DNA of 64,000 nucleotides from Microcella alkaliphila (GTDB lineage: Bacteria; Actinomycetota; Actinomycetes; Actinomycetales; Microbacteriaceae). Made by a program: the position numbers and the translations under genes. The notes beneath the pieces are model-generated. The model saw only the letters and a list, made by a program, of their open reading frames with translations. It did not search any database and had not been told where the DNA came from. Location of the stretch: the NCBI RefSeq assembly GCF_002355395.1, contig NZ_AP017315.1:558001-622000 (forward strand), in the 5' to 3' direction. This document shows positions 47,088-55,722 of the stretch, in pieces. Numbering within the stretch: position 1 is the stretch's first letter; every line of letters starts with the position of its first letter.

Positions 47088-47975
47088 GTGACGGCGCAGA
47101 TCCTCGACGGGTCGGCGACCGCGGCGACGATCAAGGCCGAGCTGCGTTCGCGCGTCGCGGCCCTCGCCGAACGCGGCGTCGTGCCCGGGCTCGCGACCGT
47201 GCTCGTCGGCGACGACCCCGGATCGCAGTGGTATGTCGCGGGCAAGCACCGCGACTGCGCCGAGGTCGGCATTGCTTCGATCCGGCGTGACCTCCCCGAG
47301 TCGACGACCCAGGCGGAGCTGGAGGCGGTGCTCGACGAGCTCAACGCCGACCCGGCCGTCACCGGCTACATCGTGCAGCTGCCGCTGCCGAAGCACATCG
47401 ACACCGACGCGATCCTCGAGCGCGTCGACCCCGCGAAAGATGCCGACGGGCTGCACCCGACGAACCTCGGGCGGCTCATGCTGCGCGCGGCGCGCGACAT
47501 CGACACGCCCCTGCCGTGCACGCCGCGCGGCGTCATCGAACTGGTGGAGCGCCACGGCATCTCGTGGGACGGCCTCGACGTCGTCGTGATCGGGCGCGGC
47601 GTGACGGTCGGCCGTCCGATCGGCTCGCTGTTGACGCGTCGCGCCGTGAATGCCACCGTCACGCTGACCCACACGGGTACGCGCGAGCTCGGTTCTCACC
47701 TGCGCCGGGCCGACGTGATCGTCGCCGCGGCCGGCGTGCCGGGCATCGTGTCGGCCGCCGACGTGAAGCCAGGAGCGATCGTGCTCGACGTCGGGGTGTC
47801 GCGGGTCACCGACCCCGAGACCGGAAAGTCGCGCATCGCGGGCGACGTCGCCGACGACGTGCGCGAGGTCGCCGCGTGGGTGTCGCCGAACCCCGGCGGG
47901 GTCGGGCCGATGACCCGCGCTCTGCTGCTCGCCAACGTCGTCGAGACGGCCGAGCGACAGCACCAGCCAGCCTGA
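47088..47975 (+). CDS. folD: Methylenetetrahydrofolate dehydrogenase/cyclohydrolase
   Basis: Bifunctional enzyme turning 5,10-methylene-THF to 10-formyl-THF, the donor used by purN and purH. The 295 residues carry the family motifs [41 protein letters not shown] and the Rossmann segment [14 protein letters not shown], ending [17 protein letters not shown] start immediately after glyA, one operon. Confidence 0.98.
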   Translation: MTAQILDGSATAATIKAELRSRVAALAERGVVPGLATVLVGDDPGSQWYVAGKHRDCAEVGIASIRRDLPESTTQAELEAVLDELNADPAVTGYIVQLPLPKHIDTDAILERVDPAKDADGLHPTNLGRLMLRAARDIDTPLPCTPRGVIELVERHGISWDGLDVVVIGRGVTVGRPIGSLLTRRAVNATVTLTHTGTRELGSHLRRADVIVAAAGVPGIVSAADVKPGAIVLDVGVSRVTDPETGKSRIAGDVADDVREVAAWVSPNPGGVGPMTRALLLANVVETAERQHQPA

Positions 47976-48284
47976 GTGCCGGCGCGCGCCAGCACACCAG
48001 CCTGCCTCTGGGGTGGCGCGCGCCCGCCGTAGCTCGCTACCGCGGCTGGTTGCGCTGCGTCTGACGCGCAGAGCGTCGTCTTGCCCCGGAGCGGGCAGCG
48101 GTGTGCCGGCGTGTCGATCGCGACACGCCGCCCGCGCTAGGAAACTCCGGGACGACGCGACCCGACGCAGAGTCAGGCGGCCTTGTGACTCCCGTGGCCG
48201 GGGACACGCCATCCTGCCTCTCGCTATGAAGAGATGACGCAGTCGCACCCAGAGCCCGGGGCTTCGCCCGGCGGCTGTAATGGG
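47976..48284. other. Intergenic region between folD and pxpBC
   Basis: No gene supported in 309 bp between convergent genes. It is hairpin-rich: the decamer GGCGCGCGCC occurs twice (near 47980 and 48013) and could pair with itself; a perfect 10-bp stem with loop ATCG lies at 48107-48130 and probably ends folD transcription; a short hairpin around GGGGCTTCGCCC near 48260 probably ends pxpBC. Confidence 0.6.
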
Positions 48285-49997
48285 TCAGGGGCGCCCGGTG
48301 GCGAGCCGCAGCCGCACGTGCGTGCCGGGGCGCAGCTGCGCGAGCCGGTCGAGCGTGTCGTCGGTGACGACCGCGATGACCGGATAGCCGCCCGTCACCG
48401 GGTGGTCGGGGCCGAGAATCGTGGGGACGCCGTCCGGGCTGACTTGAATGGCTCCCGCGGTCATGCCCTCGCTGGCCAACTCGCGGTCGACGACGGCGGG
48501 CACACGGTCGAGCGTGGGCCCGTCGAGGCGCACGCCCGTGCGATCGGCACGCACCGACACCGTCCATTCCGTCTCGAGCATGCGATGCCAGGAGTCGCGG
48601 GTGAACCAGTCGAGCCGGGGGCCAGGACGCACGTCAAGTTCTGCGTGGTCAATGCCCGACGCGTCCACCGGCACGAGGTCGACGGCGGGCACCGGGCCGG
48701 TGACTGCGCCACCGACGATGAGCTCGTCGCCCGCGGAGACGGGATCGGGGCCCAGGGCGGCGAGGGTGTCCCGCGAGCGTGAACCAAGCACGGACTCCAC
48801 GGCGATGCCGCCGCGCACCGCGACGTAGGAGCGCACCCCGCGTGCCGCCGGCCCGATGCGCAGCACCGCACCATCGCGTTCGGCTCGCACGGGGTGGGCG
48901 TGGGCGACGGGCGCCTCGTCGAGTGTGACCGGGCCGTCGGCGCCGGTGACCGCGATCCACGCGCCGGCGGGGAGTGCGAGCGCGGCGCCGCCCAGCAGGA
49001 TCTCGAGGCCCGCCGCGCACTCGTCGTTGCCGACGAGACGATTGGCGAGCCGGTGCGCGGCGCGGTCGAAGGCGCCGCTCGCGCCGACGCCGATCGCGGC
49101 GAGGCCGGGGCGACCCAGGTCTTGCACAAGCGTGAGTGCGCCGGGCTCGAGCACCCGCAGCACAGCGGCCCCCTCGTCTCGCTCTTTCCCGTCGGTCCGC
49201 TCCACCTCTGACGCGTGCCCGTGACGTTTCTCAGGAGTTCGGCCATCTGCGCGGCCACCGACTCCCGTACTTCCTGCCCTCGTGTCGCTCGACTCCTGAG
49301 AAACGTCACGCACGACCGCCCGTACCGGCTCGAACCGCACGCGCGTGCCCGCCGTGACGAGTGCGGGCGGCTCGCGCCGCGCATCCCACAGCACGGCATC
49401 AGTGCGGCCGATCAGTTGCCAGCCTCCGGGAGACTCGCGTGGGTACACGCCGCAATACTCGGCAGCGAGCGCGACAGCGCCCGCCGGAACCCGCTGCCGC
49501 GAGGTCGCCCGTCGTGGCACGGGTGGAAGTGCCTTGGGCCTGCCGTCCGCGCCAGCGGGCACGAGATACGGAAACCCGGGTGCGAACCCCACGAACGCGC
49601 ACACCCACTCGGTTGCGGCGTGCCGCGCCACGACCTCGTCGACACTGCACCCCCACGCTGAGGCGACGTCCGCGAGATCCTCGCCGTCGTAGACAACCGG
49701 GATGCTCACCACAGCCCCGCCCGGCGCGTCGCCTCCAGGCGCGACACAGCGCGCCCCCTCACCACGCGATGAATCGGGTTCGTCTGTCCCGTCCAGCACG
49801 CTCCGCACCCAGTGGGCGAGGTGTGTCAGCCCCGTCACCCGGGTGTCGGCCCGGACGAGGACGGTGCGGCCGCCCGGTACGAGTTCGGTGACGCCACCAA
49901 AGCGTCGGGCAGTAAGGGTCCGGTATGCCCGCCTCGCGCCGGCGAGGTCATCGCACTCGACCAGCAGAGCGCGGTCGCCGTACGACAGCAATCTCAT
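48285..49997 (-). CDS. 5-oxoprolinase subunits B and C, fused
   Basis: A 570-residue fusion. Residues 1-225 are the PxpB (KipI-like) part with FVGFAPGFPYLV, VPAGAVALAAEYCGVYP and SPGGWQLIGRT. Residues about 277-570 are the PxpC (biotin-dependent carboxyltransferase-like) part with LTLVQDLGRPGLAAIGV and GPDHPVTGGYPVIA. With PxpA it hydrolyses 5-oxoproline to glutamate using ATP. The linker, about residues 230-260, is encoded by a 91-bp inverted-repeat element. GC content is like its neighbours. Confidence 0.92.
   Translation of the reverse strand: MRLLSYGDRALLVECDDLAGARRAYRTLTARRFGGVTELVPGGRTVLVRADTRVTGLTHLAHWVRSVLDGTDEPDSSRGEGARCVAPGGDAPGGAVVSIPVVYDGEDLADVASAWGCSVDEVVARHAATEWVCAFVGFAPGFPYLVPAGADGRPKALPPVPRRATSRQRVPAGAVALAAEYCGVYPRESPGGWQLIGRTDAVLWDARREPPALVTAGTRVRFEPVRAVVRDVSQESSDTRAGSTGVGGRADGRTPEKRHGHASEVERTDGKERDEGAAVLRVLEPGALTLVQDLGRPGLAAIGVGASGAFDRAAHRLANRLVGNDECAAGLEILLGGAALALPAGAWIAVTGADGPVTLDEAPVAHAHPVRAERDGAVLRIGPAARGVRSYVAVRGGIAVESVLGSRSRDTLAALGPDPVSAGDELIVGGAVTGPVPAVDLVPVDASGIDHAELDVRPGPRLDWFTRDSWHRMLETEWTVSVRADRTGVRLDGPTLDRVPAVVDRELASEGMTAGAIQVSPDGVPTILGPDHPVTGGYPVIAVVTDDTLDRLAQLRPGTHVRLRLATGRP
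49220..49310. repeat. 91-bp inverted-repeat element inside pxpBC
   Basis: Exact 19-bp arms (49220-49238 and 49292-49310, containing GTGACGTTTCTCAGGAGT and its complement) enclose 53 bp. It lies wholly in the linker between the two enzyme domains and is translated in frame as RDVSQESS through TPEKRHGH. It looks like a miniature palindromic element that entered a tolerant site. Confidence 0.85.
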
Positions 49998-50767
49998 GAG
50001 GGGGAGAGGAACGGTCGCACGTCGACTCCCGCATCGTCGAGTCCCGCCCTAACGCCCTGGGCGAGCGCGACGGCGTCACGCGTGTCGCCGTGCACGCAGA
50101 GGCTCTGCGCGTCGAGGTGCAGCGTGCCGCCGTCGATCGTGTCGATGAGGTGCTCGGTGGCGAGGCGCACAGCCCGCGCCCGCACGGCGTCGGCGTCATC
50201 CAGAACGGCTCCGAAGGTACCGCGCGCAACAAGCGTGCCGTCGGAGGCATATGCCCGATCGGCGAAGGCTTCACCAACGATGTCGACGAAGCGGCGGTCG
50301 CACGCGCGCTGAATCGCCGACCCCGGCACCCCGGCGAGGGCGAGCACGGGAAGCTCGAACTCGGCGGCCACCCGGGCGACGGCGTCGGCCTGGTCGGCGT
50401 CGGCGAGGATGCGCGAGTAGAGCGCTCCGTGCGGCTTGAGATAGCGCACGACGGCACCCGGAATCCCGTCACACGTGTCGAGCAGCGCCTCGAGCTGCTC
50501 GCGAATCTGCCGTTCCAGCACGGGCCCGGGAACATCCATCGCGCGACGCCCGAAGCCCTCCCGGTCGACGTAGGACGGGTGCGCGCCGATGACCACGCCA
50601 GCGTCAACGGCCGCGCGCACGGCGTTCCTCCGCGCATCCGCGTCGCCGGCGTGCCCGCCGCAGGCGAGGTTCGCGCTCGTCACGAGCTGCAGCATCGCGT
50701 CATCGTCGGCGACCGCGATGCCGGCCCAGCCCTCGCCGAGGTCGCTGTTCAGGTCGATCGCGGGCAT
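49994..50767 (-). CDS. pxpA: 5-oxoprolinase subunit A (LamB/YcsF family)
   Basis: A 257-residue protein opening with the family signature IDLNSDLGEGWAG, then SANLACGGHAGDADA, GAHPSYVDREGFGRR and YLKPHGALYSRI, and CVHGDTRDAVALAQGVR near the end. It binds 5-oxoproline and works with PxpB/PxpC. TAGGCT on the minus strand lies 6 nt before the ATG, so it starts a leaderless pxpA-pxpBC transcript. Its stop overlaps the pxpBC ATG by 4 bp. Confidence 0.95.
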   Translation of the reverse strand: MPAIDLNSDLGEGWAGIAVADDDAMLQLVTSANLACGGHAGDADARRNAVRAAVDAGVVIGAHPSYVDREGFGRRAMDVPGPVLERQIREQLEALLDTCDGIPGAVVRYLKPHGALYSRILADADQADAVARVAAEFELPVLALAGVPGSAIQRACDRRFVDIVGEAFADRAYASDGTLVARGTFGAVLDDADAVRARAVRLATEHLIDTIDGGTLHLDAQSLCVHGDTRDAVALAQGVRAGLDDAGVDVRPFLSPS

Positions 50768-50881
50768 GCTGCGAGCCTACGTGGCCCGCTCGGGGGATGG
50801 CGAGCGTCGGTGTCGCGGGCGATAATCAGGCGACCGCCACCCCGAAAACAGGCGAACCCCACCCCGACGGAAGGAGCCCGT

Positions 50882-52087
50882 GTGCCCCTCGGGTTGCCTC
50901 CGCACCTCGCGAGCTCGACCGCGTCGCTCGCCGTTGTGCGCGCCGGGCACGCCGCCGCGGCCGCCTGTCTTGTGGCCGCGGCTGCCGTCGTCGTGACCCT
51001 GCAGATCACGTTGCCCGAGATCACCGTGTGGCCGGCCCTTATCATGCTCGCGCCCATGATCGGCTTACTCGTTCTTCTCGATCGCAGCCCGTCGGCGTTC
51101 ATTGGCGCGGGCTACCTCTTCGTCGGGGGCACCTGCATTGCTTGGTTCACGGTCATCGGCACTGCTCAGCTCGGCACGGTGCCCCGCACCGACGACTTCA
51201 TGGTGGGGCTGGTGAAGTCGGCGGTGATCTTGATCGTCGGTGTCGGGCCGGGAATCCTGCGCGCCGTGGCGTGGACCACCGCGGGCCTCCTCGTCGCCGA
51301 GGTGTCGTCGGCCGTGGTCATCGTCGCACTCGATGCGAACTGGACTCCGGCGCCGGGGCCGATCATCCTCTGGGCGTTCCTCGTTGCAGGCCTCGCCTCG
51401 CTTCGCCTGCAGCGCCTTCGCGCGCGCACGGCGCTTCCCCTGCTGTATCGGGCGGTGCGCGACGAGATGTTGGCGGAAACCCGACGCGGTTTCGAACGCC
51501 GTGCGACCGCGCTCGTGCACGACACCGTGCTGAACGACCTCGCCCTGATCGCGCAGCACGACGAAGGCCCGCTCCGGCCCGGCGTGGCCGAGTCGATCTC
51601 TGCCGACCTCGCGACGCTCGTGGGCGAGGACTGGCTCGCCGAGGATCCCGACGACACGCCCGTCGAGGCCGCCGACTTCGCCCGGATGCTCGCTGACGCC
51701 ACCGCGGGCGAACTCGCGGTCGCCGTCTCGGGCGACCTCGCCGTGCTCGATCGCATCGAAAGGGATGCGCGTGCGGAGTTCCTGCGCGCCATCGGCCAGG
51801 CGCTCGTCAACGTCCGCCGCCACGCCGGGGTCGCCGAGGCAGAGGTGGTGATCGGCGCGGGTCACGAGGACGTGTCGGCGATGATCGTCGATGCAGGCTG
51901 CGGGTTCGAGCCATCGCCGGGAGGGGATGGTCGTCTGGGTGTCGGCATGAGCATCCTGGCTCGCATGGAGGCGATCGGCGGCGAGGCCCAGGTGTGGTCG
52001 CGCGAGGGAAGCGGAACGACGGTCGCCCTCCGGGTGCCCGCCACGAGGCCCGCACCCGTCGTCGCGTCGGGGGACGGTGCCCCGTGA
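50882..52087 (+). CDS. Sensor histidine kinase, HisKA_3 type
   Basis: A 401-residue membrane sensor kinase. About four to six helices fill residues 15-175, without a large external sensor domain. The dimerisation and phospho-acceptor helix reads RATALVHDTVLNDLALI (His213), and the ATP-binding domain has N box QALVNVRRHAG (Asn310), G1 IVDAGCGFEP and G2 GVGMSILARM. GTG 50882 follows AAGGAG; the long upstream frame is opposite pxpA and is noise. It overlaps the next gene by 4 bp. Signal unknown. Confidence 0.88.
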   Translation: MPLGLPPHLASSTASLAVVRAGHAAAAACLVAAAAVVVTLQITLPEITVWPALIMLAPMIGLLVLLDRSPSAFIGAGYLFVGGTCIAWFTVIGTAQLGTVPRTDDFMVGLVKSAVILIVGVGPGILRAVAWTTAGLLVAEVSSAVVIVALDANWTPAPGPIILWAFLVAGLASLRLQRLRARTALPLLYRAVRDEMLAETRRGFERRATALVHDTVLNDLALIAQHDEGPLRPGVAESISADLATLVGEDWLAEDPDDTPVEAADFARMLADATAGELAVAVSGDLAVLDRIERDARAEFLRAIGQALVNVRRHAGVAEAEVVIGAGHEDVSAMIVDAGCGFEPSPGGDGRLGVGMSILARMEAIGGEAQVWSREGSGTTVALRVPATRPAPVVASGDGAP

Positions 52088-53283
52088 CTGCCACCCCGAC
52101 CACCGTGATCGGCCCTCTGGCCACTCGCCCGCACCCGTGGCGGATGCGCATGGAGAGCGTCGATCCACTGTCAGCCGCTGCGGCTCGCCCGCTGACGGTT
52201 GTCATAGCGGTGTCGATGGTGGTGCTCGCAATACTCGACTCGGTCACGAAGGCCGAGCAGGTGACGTCGTTTCCCTTCCTGGTGGCGACGTTTGTGATTC
52301 TCGTGGCCGCGATGGTCTTTCTCGTCGACCGCACCCGGCTGAGCCGGCCGGGGTGGTCGCGCGCGTCCGCTCTCGTCTTGCAGGGCCTCCTGGTCCTCCT
52401 CATGATCAGCGCCGCTCTCGCGACGTGGGGTGGCAACGTTGCCGTCCGCGACGACTGGGCACCGCTCGTCGTCGCCCTCACCCTGTTCGCCCTCACCTCG
52501 TACCGGTCGCCGGCCGAGTTGGCGATCTGGACGGGCGTACACACCGGCGTCGCGGCCGTCCTGGGGCTCCTGGAGTCACCGTTCGCACAGACGCCGTTGC
52601 CCGCACCTCTGTTCGCGATCTCCGGCTCGGTCGTCATCCTCATCATCGGCTCGGCGGCTGTCGGCTACGCCCGGTCGATGAACGGCTCCGTCCTGTCGTG
52701 GGAGAAGCGGGCCTGGCGCCGTGCAGAGTCCTTCGCACGGGAGGCACGTGGCGGCGTCGCCCGCTCGGTCCGTCAGCAGCAGATCAGTCGCGCGGGCCGT
52801 GACGCGATGCCCGTGCTCGATCGTGTGGTCGAGCGCGGCGAGGTGACGACCGCCGATCGCGACGAAGCGGCGGAACGCGCCGCGAGCATCCGTCGCACCC
52901 TCGTCGATGCCGTGCAGCGCAGCTGGTCACGCGAACTCGTCGACGAACTGATCGCTCGACGACCCGAGTTGGCGCCCACCGTCACGATCGAGGACCCGGC
53001 CGACGCGGGCCGCGCCGGAACGCTCGAAGAGCGCACGCTCATCCGCGCCATGCTCTCTGCCGTCATGGATGCGGTGGGCACCGTTCGCATCGACCTCGCG
53101 ATTGCGCCGCCTGCGGCTGGACGCGGCCTCAGCGTGCGGATCACCGCCCTCAGCGAGCGGCCCGCGGAGGAGGTTCGCGACGACCTTGCGCCGCTCATCG
53201 CCGCGGTGCGCGGTCTGGCGCGCCGCTGCGTTGCGGTCGAGCGCGACGGCGCCCTCGTTCTAGAGTTTGAGTATGGACACTAG
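52084..53283 (+). CDS. Degenerate kinase-like membrane protein
   Basis: A 399-residue protein of the same plan as the preceding kinase: membrane helices at about 33-195, then a helical linker and an ATPase-like C-terminal domain. However, no phospho-accepting His motif is seen (the helix reads AREARGGVARSVRQQQ), and the N box is replaced by AMLSAVMDAVGTVRIDLAI. It is therefore probably a catalytically dead partner that modulates the first kinase. GTG start on the previous stop (GTGA). Confidence 0.75.
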   Translation: MTATPTTVIGPLATRPHPWRMRMESVDPLSAAAARPLTVVIAVSMVVLAILDSVTKAEQVTSFPFLVATFVILVAAMVFLVDRTRLSRPGWSRASALVLQGLLVLLMISAALATWGGNVAVRDDWAPLVVALTLFALTSYRSPAELAIWTGVHTGVAAVLGLLESPFAQTPLPAPLFAISGSVVILIIGSAAVGYARSMNGSVLSWEKRAWRRAESFAREARGGVARSVRQQQISRAGRDAMPVLDRVVERGEVTTADRDEAAERAASIRRTLVDAVQRSWSRELVDELIARRPELAPTVTIEDPADAGRAGTLEERTLIRAMLSAVMDAVGTVRIDLAIAPPAAGRGLSVRITALSERPAEEVRDDLAPLIAAVRGLARRCVAVERDGALVLEFEYGH

Positions 53284-53935
53284 GGCGTTCCCGCACGCTC
53301 GCGTGCGCCTGGCTATCCTCGACGACCACGAGCTGCTGCTCGACAGTCTTTCGTCGTGGATCAGCGCGAACGCACCCGACTTCGATCTCGTGCTGACCGC
53401 GCCCACCTGGTTCGAGCTCGTGCAGAGCGAGCAGTTCCCGACCGACCTGGTGCTGCTTGACTTCCAGCTGCAGGAGCCGGTGTCGATCGAGGCGCGCGTG
53501 CGCACCTGTCGTGCTGCCGGCGCGAAGGTGATCGTCTTGACGAGCCTCGACACGGATGAGTCGCGCCAGCGGGCGTTCGATGCCGGCGCTTCCGCGTTCC
53601 TCACGAAGACGATGCCGCTCGGCGAGGTGATGGAGACGGCGCGTCGGGTGATGGGCCTCGAGTCGTCGCCCGAGCAGCCCCGCGATTGGCGGCCGCTGCC
53701 GTCGGGCGCCACACGCCACGCTCGCCCCAAGCTTTCGCAGAGCGAGGGCGAGGCGCTTGCCCTGTACGCGAGCGGCCTGTCGACCAATGAGGTCGCCACC
53801 CGCATGAACGTGCAGTACGAGACGGCGAAGACCTACCTGCGCCGAGTGCGCGACAAGTACGCGCGCGCGGGGCGACCTGCGTCGACGAAGTCTGAACTGA
53901 TCCGGCGAGCCGCCGAGGACGGATACCTCCAGTAA
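53273..53935 (+). CDS. NarL/LuxR-family response regulator
   Basis: A 220-residue regulator. Receiver domain: acidic pocket AILDDHELLLDSL, phospho-acceptor Asp63 in LVLLDFQL, switch VIVLTS and FLTKTMPLG. C-terminal LuxR helix-turn-helix (about 160-210): LSQSEGEALALYASGLSTNEVA and YETAKTYLRRVRDKYA. It is the cognate output of the kinase pair and overlaps the preceding gene by 11 bp. Target genes unknown. Confidence 0.92.
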   Translation: MDTRAFPHARVRLAILDDHELLLDSLSSWISANAPDFDLVLTAPTWFELVQSEQFPTDLVLLDFQLQEPVSIEARVRTCRAAGAKVIVLTSLDTDESRQRAFDAGASAFLTKTMPLGEVMETARRVMGLESSPEQPRDWRPLPSGATRHARPKLSQSEGEALALYASGLSTNEVATRMNVQYETAKTYLRRVRDKYARAGRPASTKSELIRRAAEDGYLQ

Positions 53936-54603
53936 TGGCGAAGCTGTACTTCCGGTACGGGGCGATGAACAGCGGCAAGTCGACGGCACTGCTGCAGGCG
54001 GCCTACAACTACGAAGAGCGCGGCCAGCGGGTGCTGCTCGCGAAACCACGCATCGACACGAAGGGCGACCAGACGGTCGTGTCGCGCCTCGGCGTGACCC
54101 GTCCGGTCGACTTCACGGTCGACCTCGCCGACGACGTCTACACGGTCTTTCAGCGACAACGCGCTGCCGTGCTGCGCGACGAGGGTCGCGACGTCTCCTG
54201 CCTGCTCGTTGACGAGTCGCAGTTCCTGACTCCCGAGCAGGTGGATGACCTGCTGCGCATCGCCATCCGCGAGAACATTCCGGTGCTCGCCTACGGCATC
54301 CGCACCGATTTTCAGACGGTGGCCTTCCCGGGAAGTCGGCGCCTGCTCGAGATCGCCCACTCGCTCGAAGAGTTGAAGACGATCTGCCGGTGCGGACGCA
54401 AAGCCATCTTCAACGGCAGAACGGTGGATGGTCGGTTCATCTTCGCGGGGGATCAGGTCGCCATCGACGGCGTCGACGTCGCATACGAGTCGCTGTGTGG
54501 ATCGTGCTACCTCGACGAGTCGGGCGACACGCTCGCCTCGGGCAGACGCGCGCCGGTCGAGCTGGACCCCGACGCGCTCGGCCCCGACCCTGACTTCAGC
54601 TGA
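53935..54603 (+). CDS. tdk: Thymidine kinase
   Basis: Salvages thymidine to dTMP. The 222-residue type II enzyme has P-loop YGAMNSGKSTALL, the DESQFL Walker B/catalytic Glu motif, the substrate-flexible GIRTDFQTVAF, and a zinc site made of CRCGRKA and CGSC. The ATG shares one base with the TAA stop of the response regulator gene. A rho-independent-like terminator follows. Confidence 0.96.
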   Translation: MAKLYFRYGAMNSGKSTALLQAAYNYEERGQRVLLAKPRIDTKGDQTVVSRLGVTRPVDFTVDLADDVYTVFQRQRAAVLRDEGRDVSCLLVDESQFLTPEQVDDLLRIAIRENIPVLAYGIRTDFQTVAFPGSRRLLEIAHSLEELKTICRCGRKAIFNGRTVDGRFIFAGDQVAIDGVDVAYESLCGSCYLDESGDTLASGRRAPVELDPDALGPDPDFS

Positions 54604-54608
54604 GACGC

Positions 54609-54642
54609 GAAAACCCTCGAACCGGAAGGCTCAAGGGTTTTC
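54609..54642 (+). terminator. Terminator after tdk
   Basis: Stem GAAAACCCT (54609-54617) with AGGGTTTTC (54634-54642), followed by TTTG. It is the most classical terminator of the window, with A/T tracts on both sides, and may act in both directions. Confidence 0.8.
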
Positions 54643-54664
54643 TTTGTCCTCAATGAGGACTCCG

Positions 54665-54738
54665 TCGGGGTAACAGGATTTGAACCTGCGACCTCGTCGT
54701 CCCGAACGACGCGCGCTACCAAGCTGCGCCATACCCCG
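54665..54738 (-). tRNA. tRNA-Pro (anticodon CGG)
   Basis: A complete 74-nt cloverleaf on the minus strand: acceptor CGGGGTA pairs with TACCCCG, D arm GGCGCAGCTTGGTAGCGC, anticodon loop TTCGGGA with CGG, T arm GCAGGTTCAAATCCTG. The CCA end is not encoded. Confidence 0.95.
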
Positions 54739-54765
54739 TGGAGGTCTGCGGCTAAACCGCACGCG

Positions 54766-55722
54766 TCAAGCGTACCCGATGTCGTCGCCGACGAGTGTCA
54801 CGAGCACGGCCTCGGGCGGGCAGGCGAAGCGCACGGGAGCGTAGATCGAATGGCCGAGGCCGGCTGAGACGTTGAGGTAGGCGGCGCGGTGTGCGTGATA
54901 CCAGAGGCTGAGGCCCCGGGCTTGCTCAGGGGGAATGTCACAGTTGGTGACGAGGGCGCGCCCGCCCGGCAGGCATACCTGCCCGCCGTGGGTGTGGCCC
55001 GCGAAGATCAGGTCGGCACCCTGGGTGGTGAACGTGTCGAGCACGCGCCGGTAGGGGGCGTGCGTGACGCCGATCGTGACAGCGGGGTCGTCAGTGTCGT
55101 CGTCGTCCTGTTCACGCAGTTCGTCGAGCAGTGACGGCACGACGTCGAGGCGATCCCATCCGCGGTGGGCGTCGTTGACGCCGACGAGGTCGAGGATCGA
55201 CCCGTTGATGGTGAGCTGGCCGACATCGTTGTTGAGCCCGTGCCAGCCGAGCCGCTCGCCGAGCAGGCGTTCGAGCGCGTCGACATCGAGGCGCTCAACG
55301 TCGTCGGCGTCCCCCCTTGAGGGCCCGAGTAGGTAGCGCAGCGGGTTCTTGAAGGTGGGCGCGAAGTAGTCGTTCGACCCGTGCACGAACGCTCCCGGCA
55401 CGCCGTCGAACGGCATCAGCGCCTCGGTCAGGGCGGGGAGTGCCTCGGTGTGCCCGAGCAGGTCGCCCGTGGAGACGATGAGGTCGGGCTTGAGGGAGGT
55501 GAGGCCGCGAACCCACTCGATTCGATCGCGCTGCCACGGCGCCAGGTGAAGGTCGCTGAGGTGAAGGACCCGAATCGGGTCGGCGCCGGGCGATAGCACG
55601 GGCACGATTTCGGTGCGCACGCGGTAGGCGCGGCGCTCAATCGCGGTGGCGTAGACGGCGGCGGCCGCCGCAACCCCGAGGGTTACGGCGGCCGCCGCCT
55701 TCGCCGGTGCGCTCATCGGCAA
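54766..55722 (-). CDS. Membrane-anchored metallophosphoesterase
   Basis: A 318-residue calcineurin-like phosphoesterase with an N-terminal signal anchor (AAAAVTLGVAAAAAVYATAI). Metal motifs in order: VLHLSDLHLAPW, STGDLLG, VHGSNDYF, GVTHAPYRR and FAGHTHGGQVCLP. The family includes UDP-2,3-diacylglucosamine hydrolase-like and YkuE/YaeI proteins; the substrate here is unknown. It overlaps the end of the penicillin-binding protein gene by 10 bp and is probably cotranscribed with it. Confidence 0.93.
   Translation of the reverse strand: MPMSAPAKAAAAVTLGVAAAAAVYATAIERRAYRVRTEIVPVLSPGADPIRVLHLSDLHLAPWQRDRIEWVRGLTSLKPDLIVSTGDLLGHTEALPALTEALMPFDGVPGAFVHGSNDYFAPTFKNPLRYLLGPSRGDADDVERLDVDALERLLGERLGWHGLNNDVGQLTINGSILDLVGVNDAHRGWDRLDVVPSLLDELREQDDDDTDDPAVTIGVTHAPYRRVLDTFTTQGADLIFAGHTHGGQVCLPGGRALVTNCDIPPEQARGLSLWYHAHRAAYLNVSAGLGHSIYAPVRFACPPEAVLVTLVGDDIGYA

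Noticed and set aside
47976..48284. Possible small gene or RNA between folD and pxpBC
   Set aside because: No frame with motifs or ribosome binding site; hairpins suffice as terminators of convergent genes.
50090..50881. Upstream extension of the histidine kinase frame
   Set aside because: Antisense to pxpA and lacks motifs; AAGGAG precedes GTG 50882.
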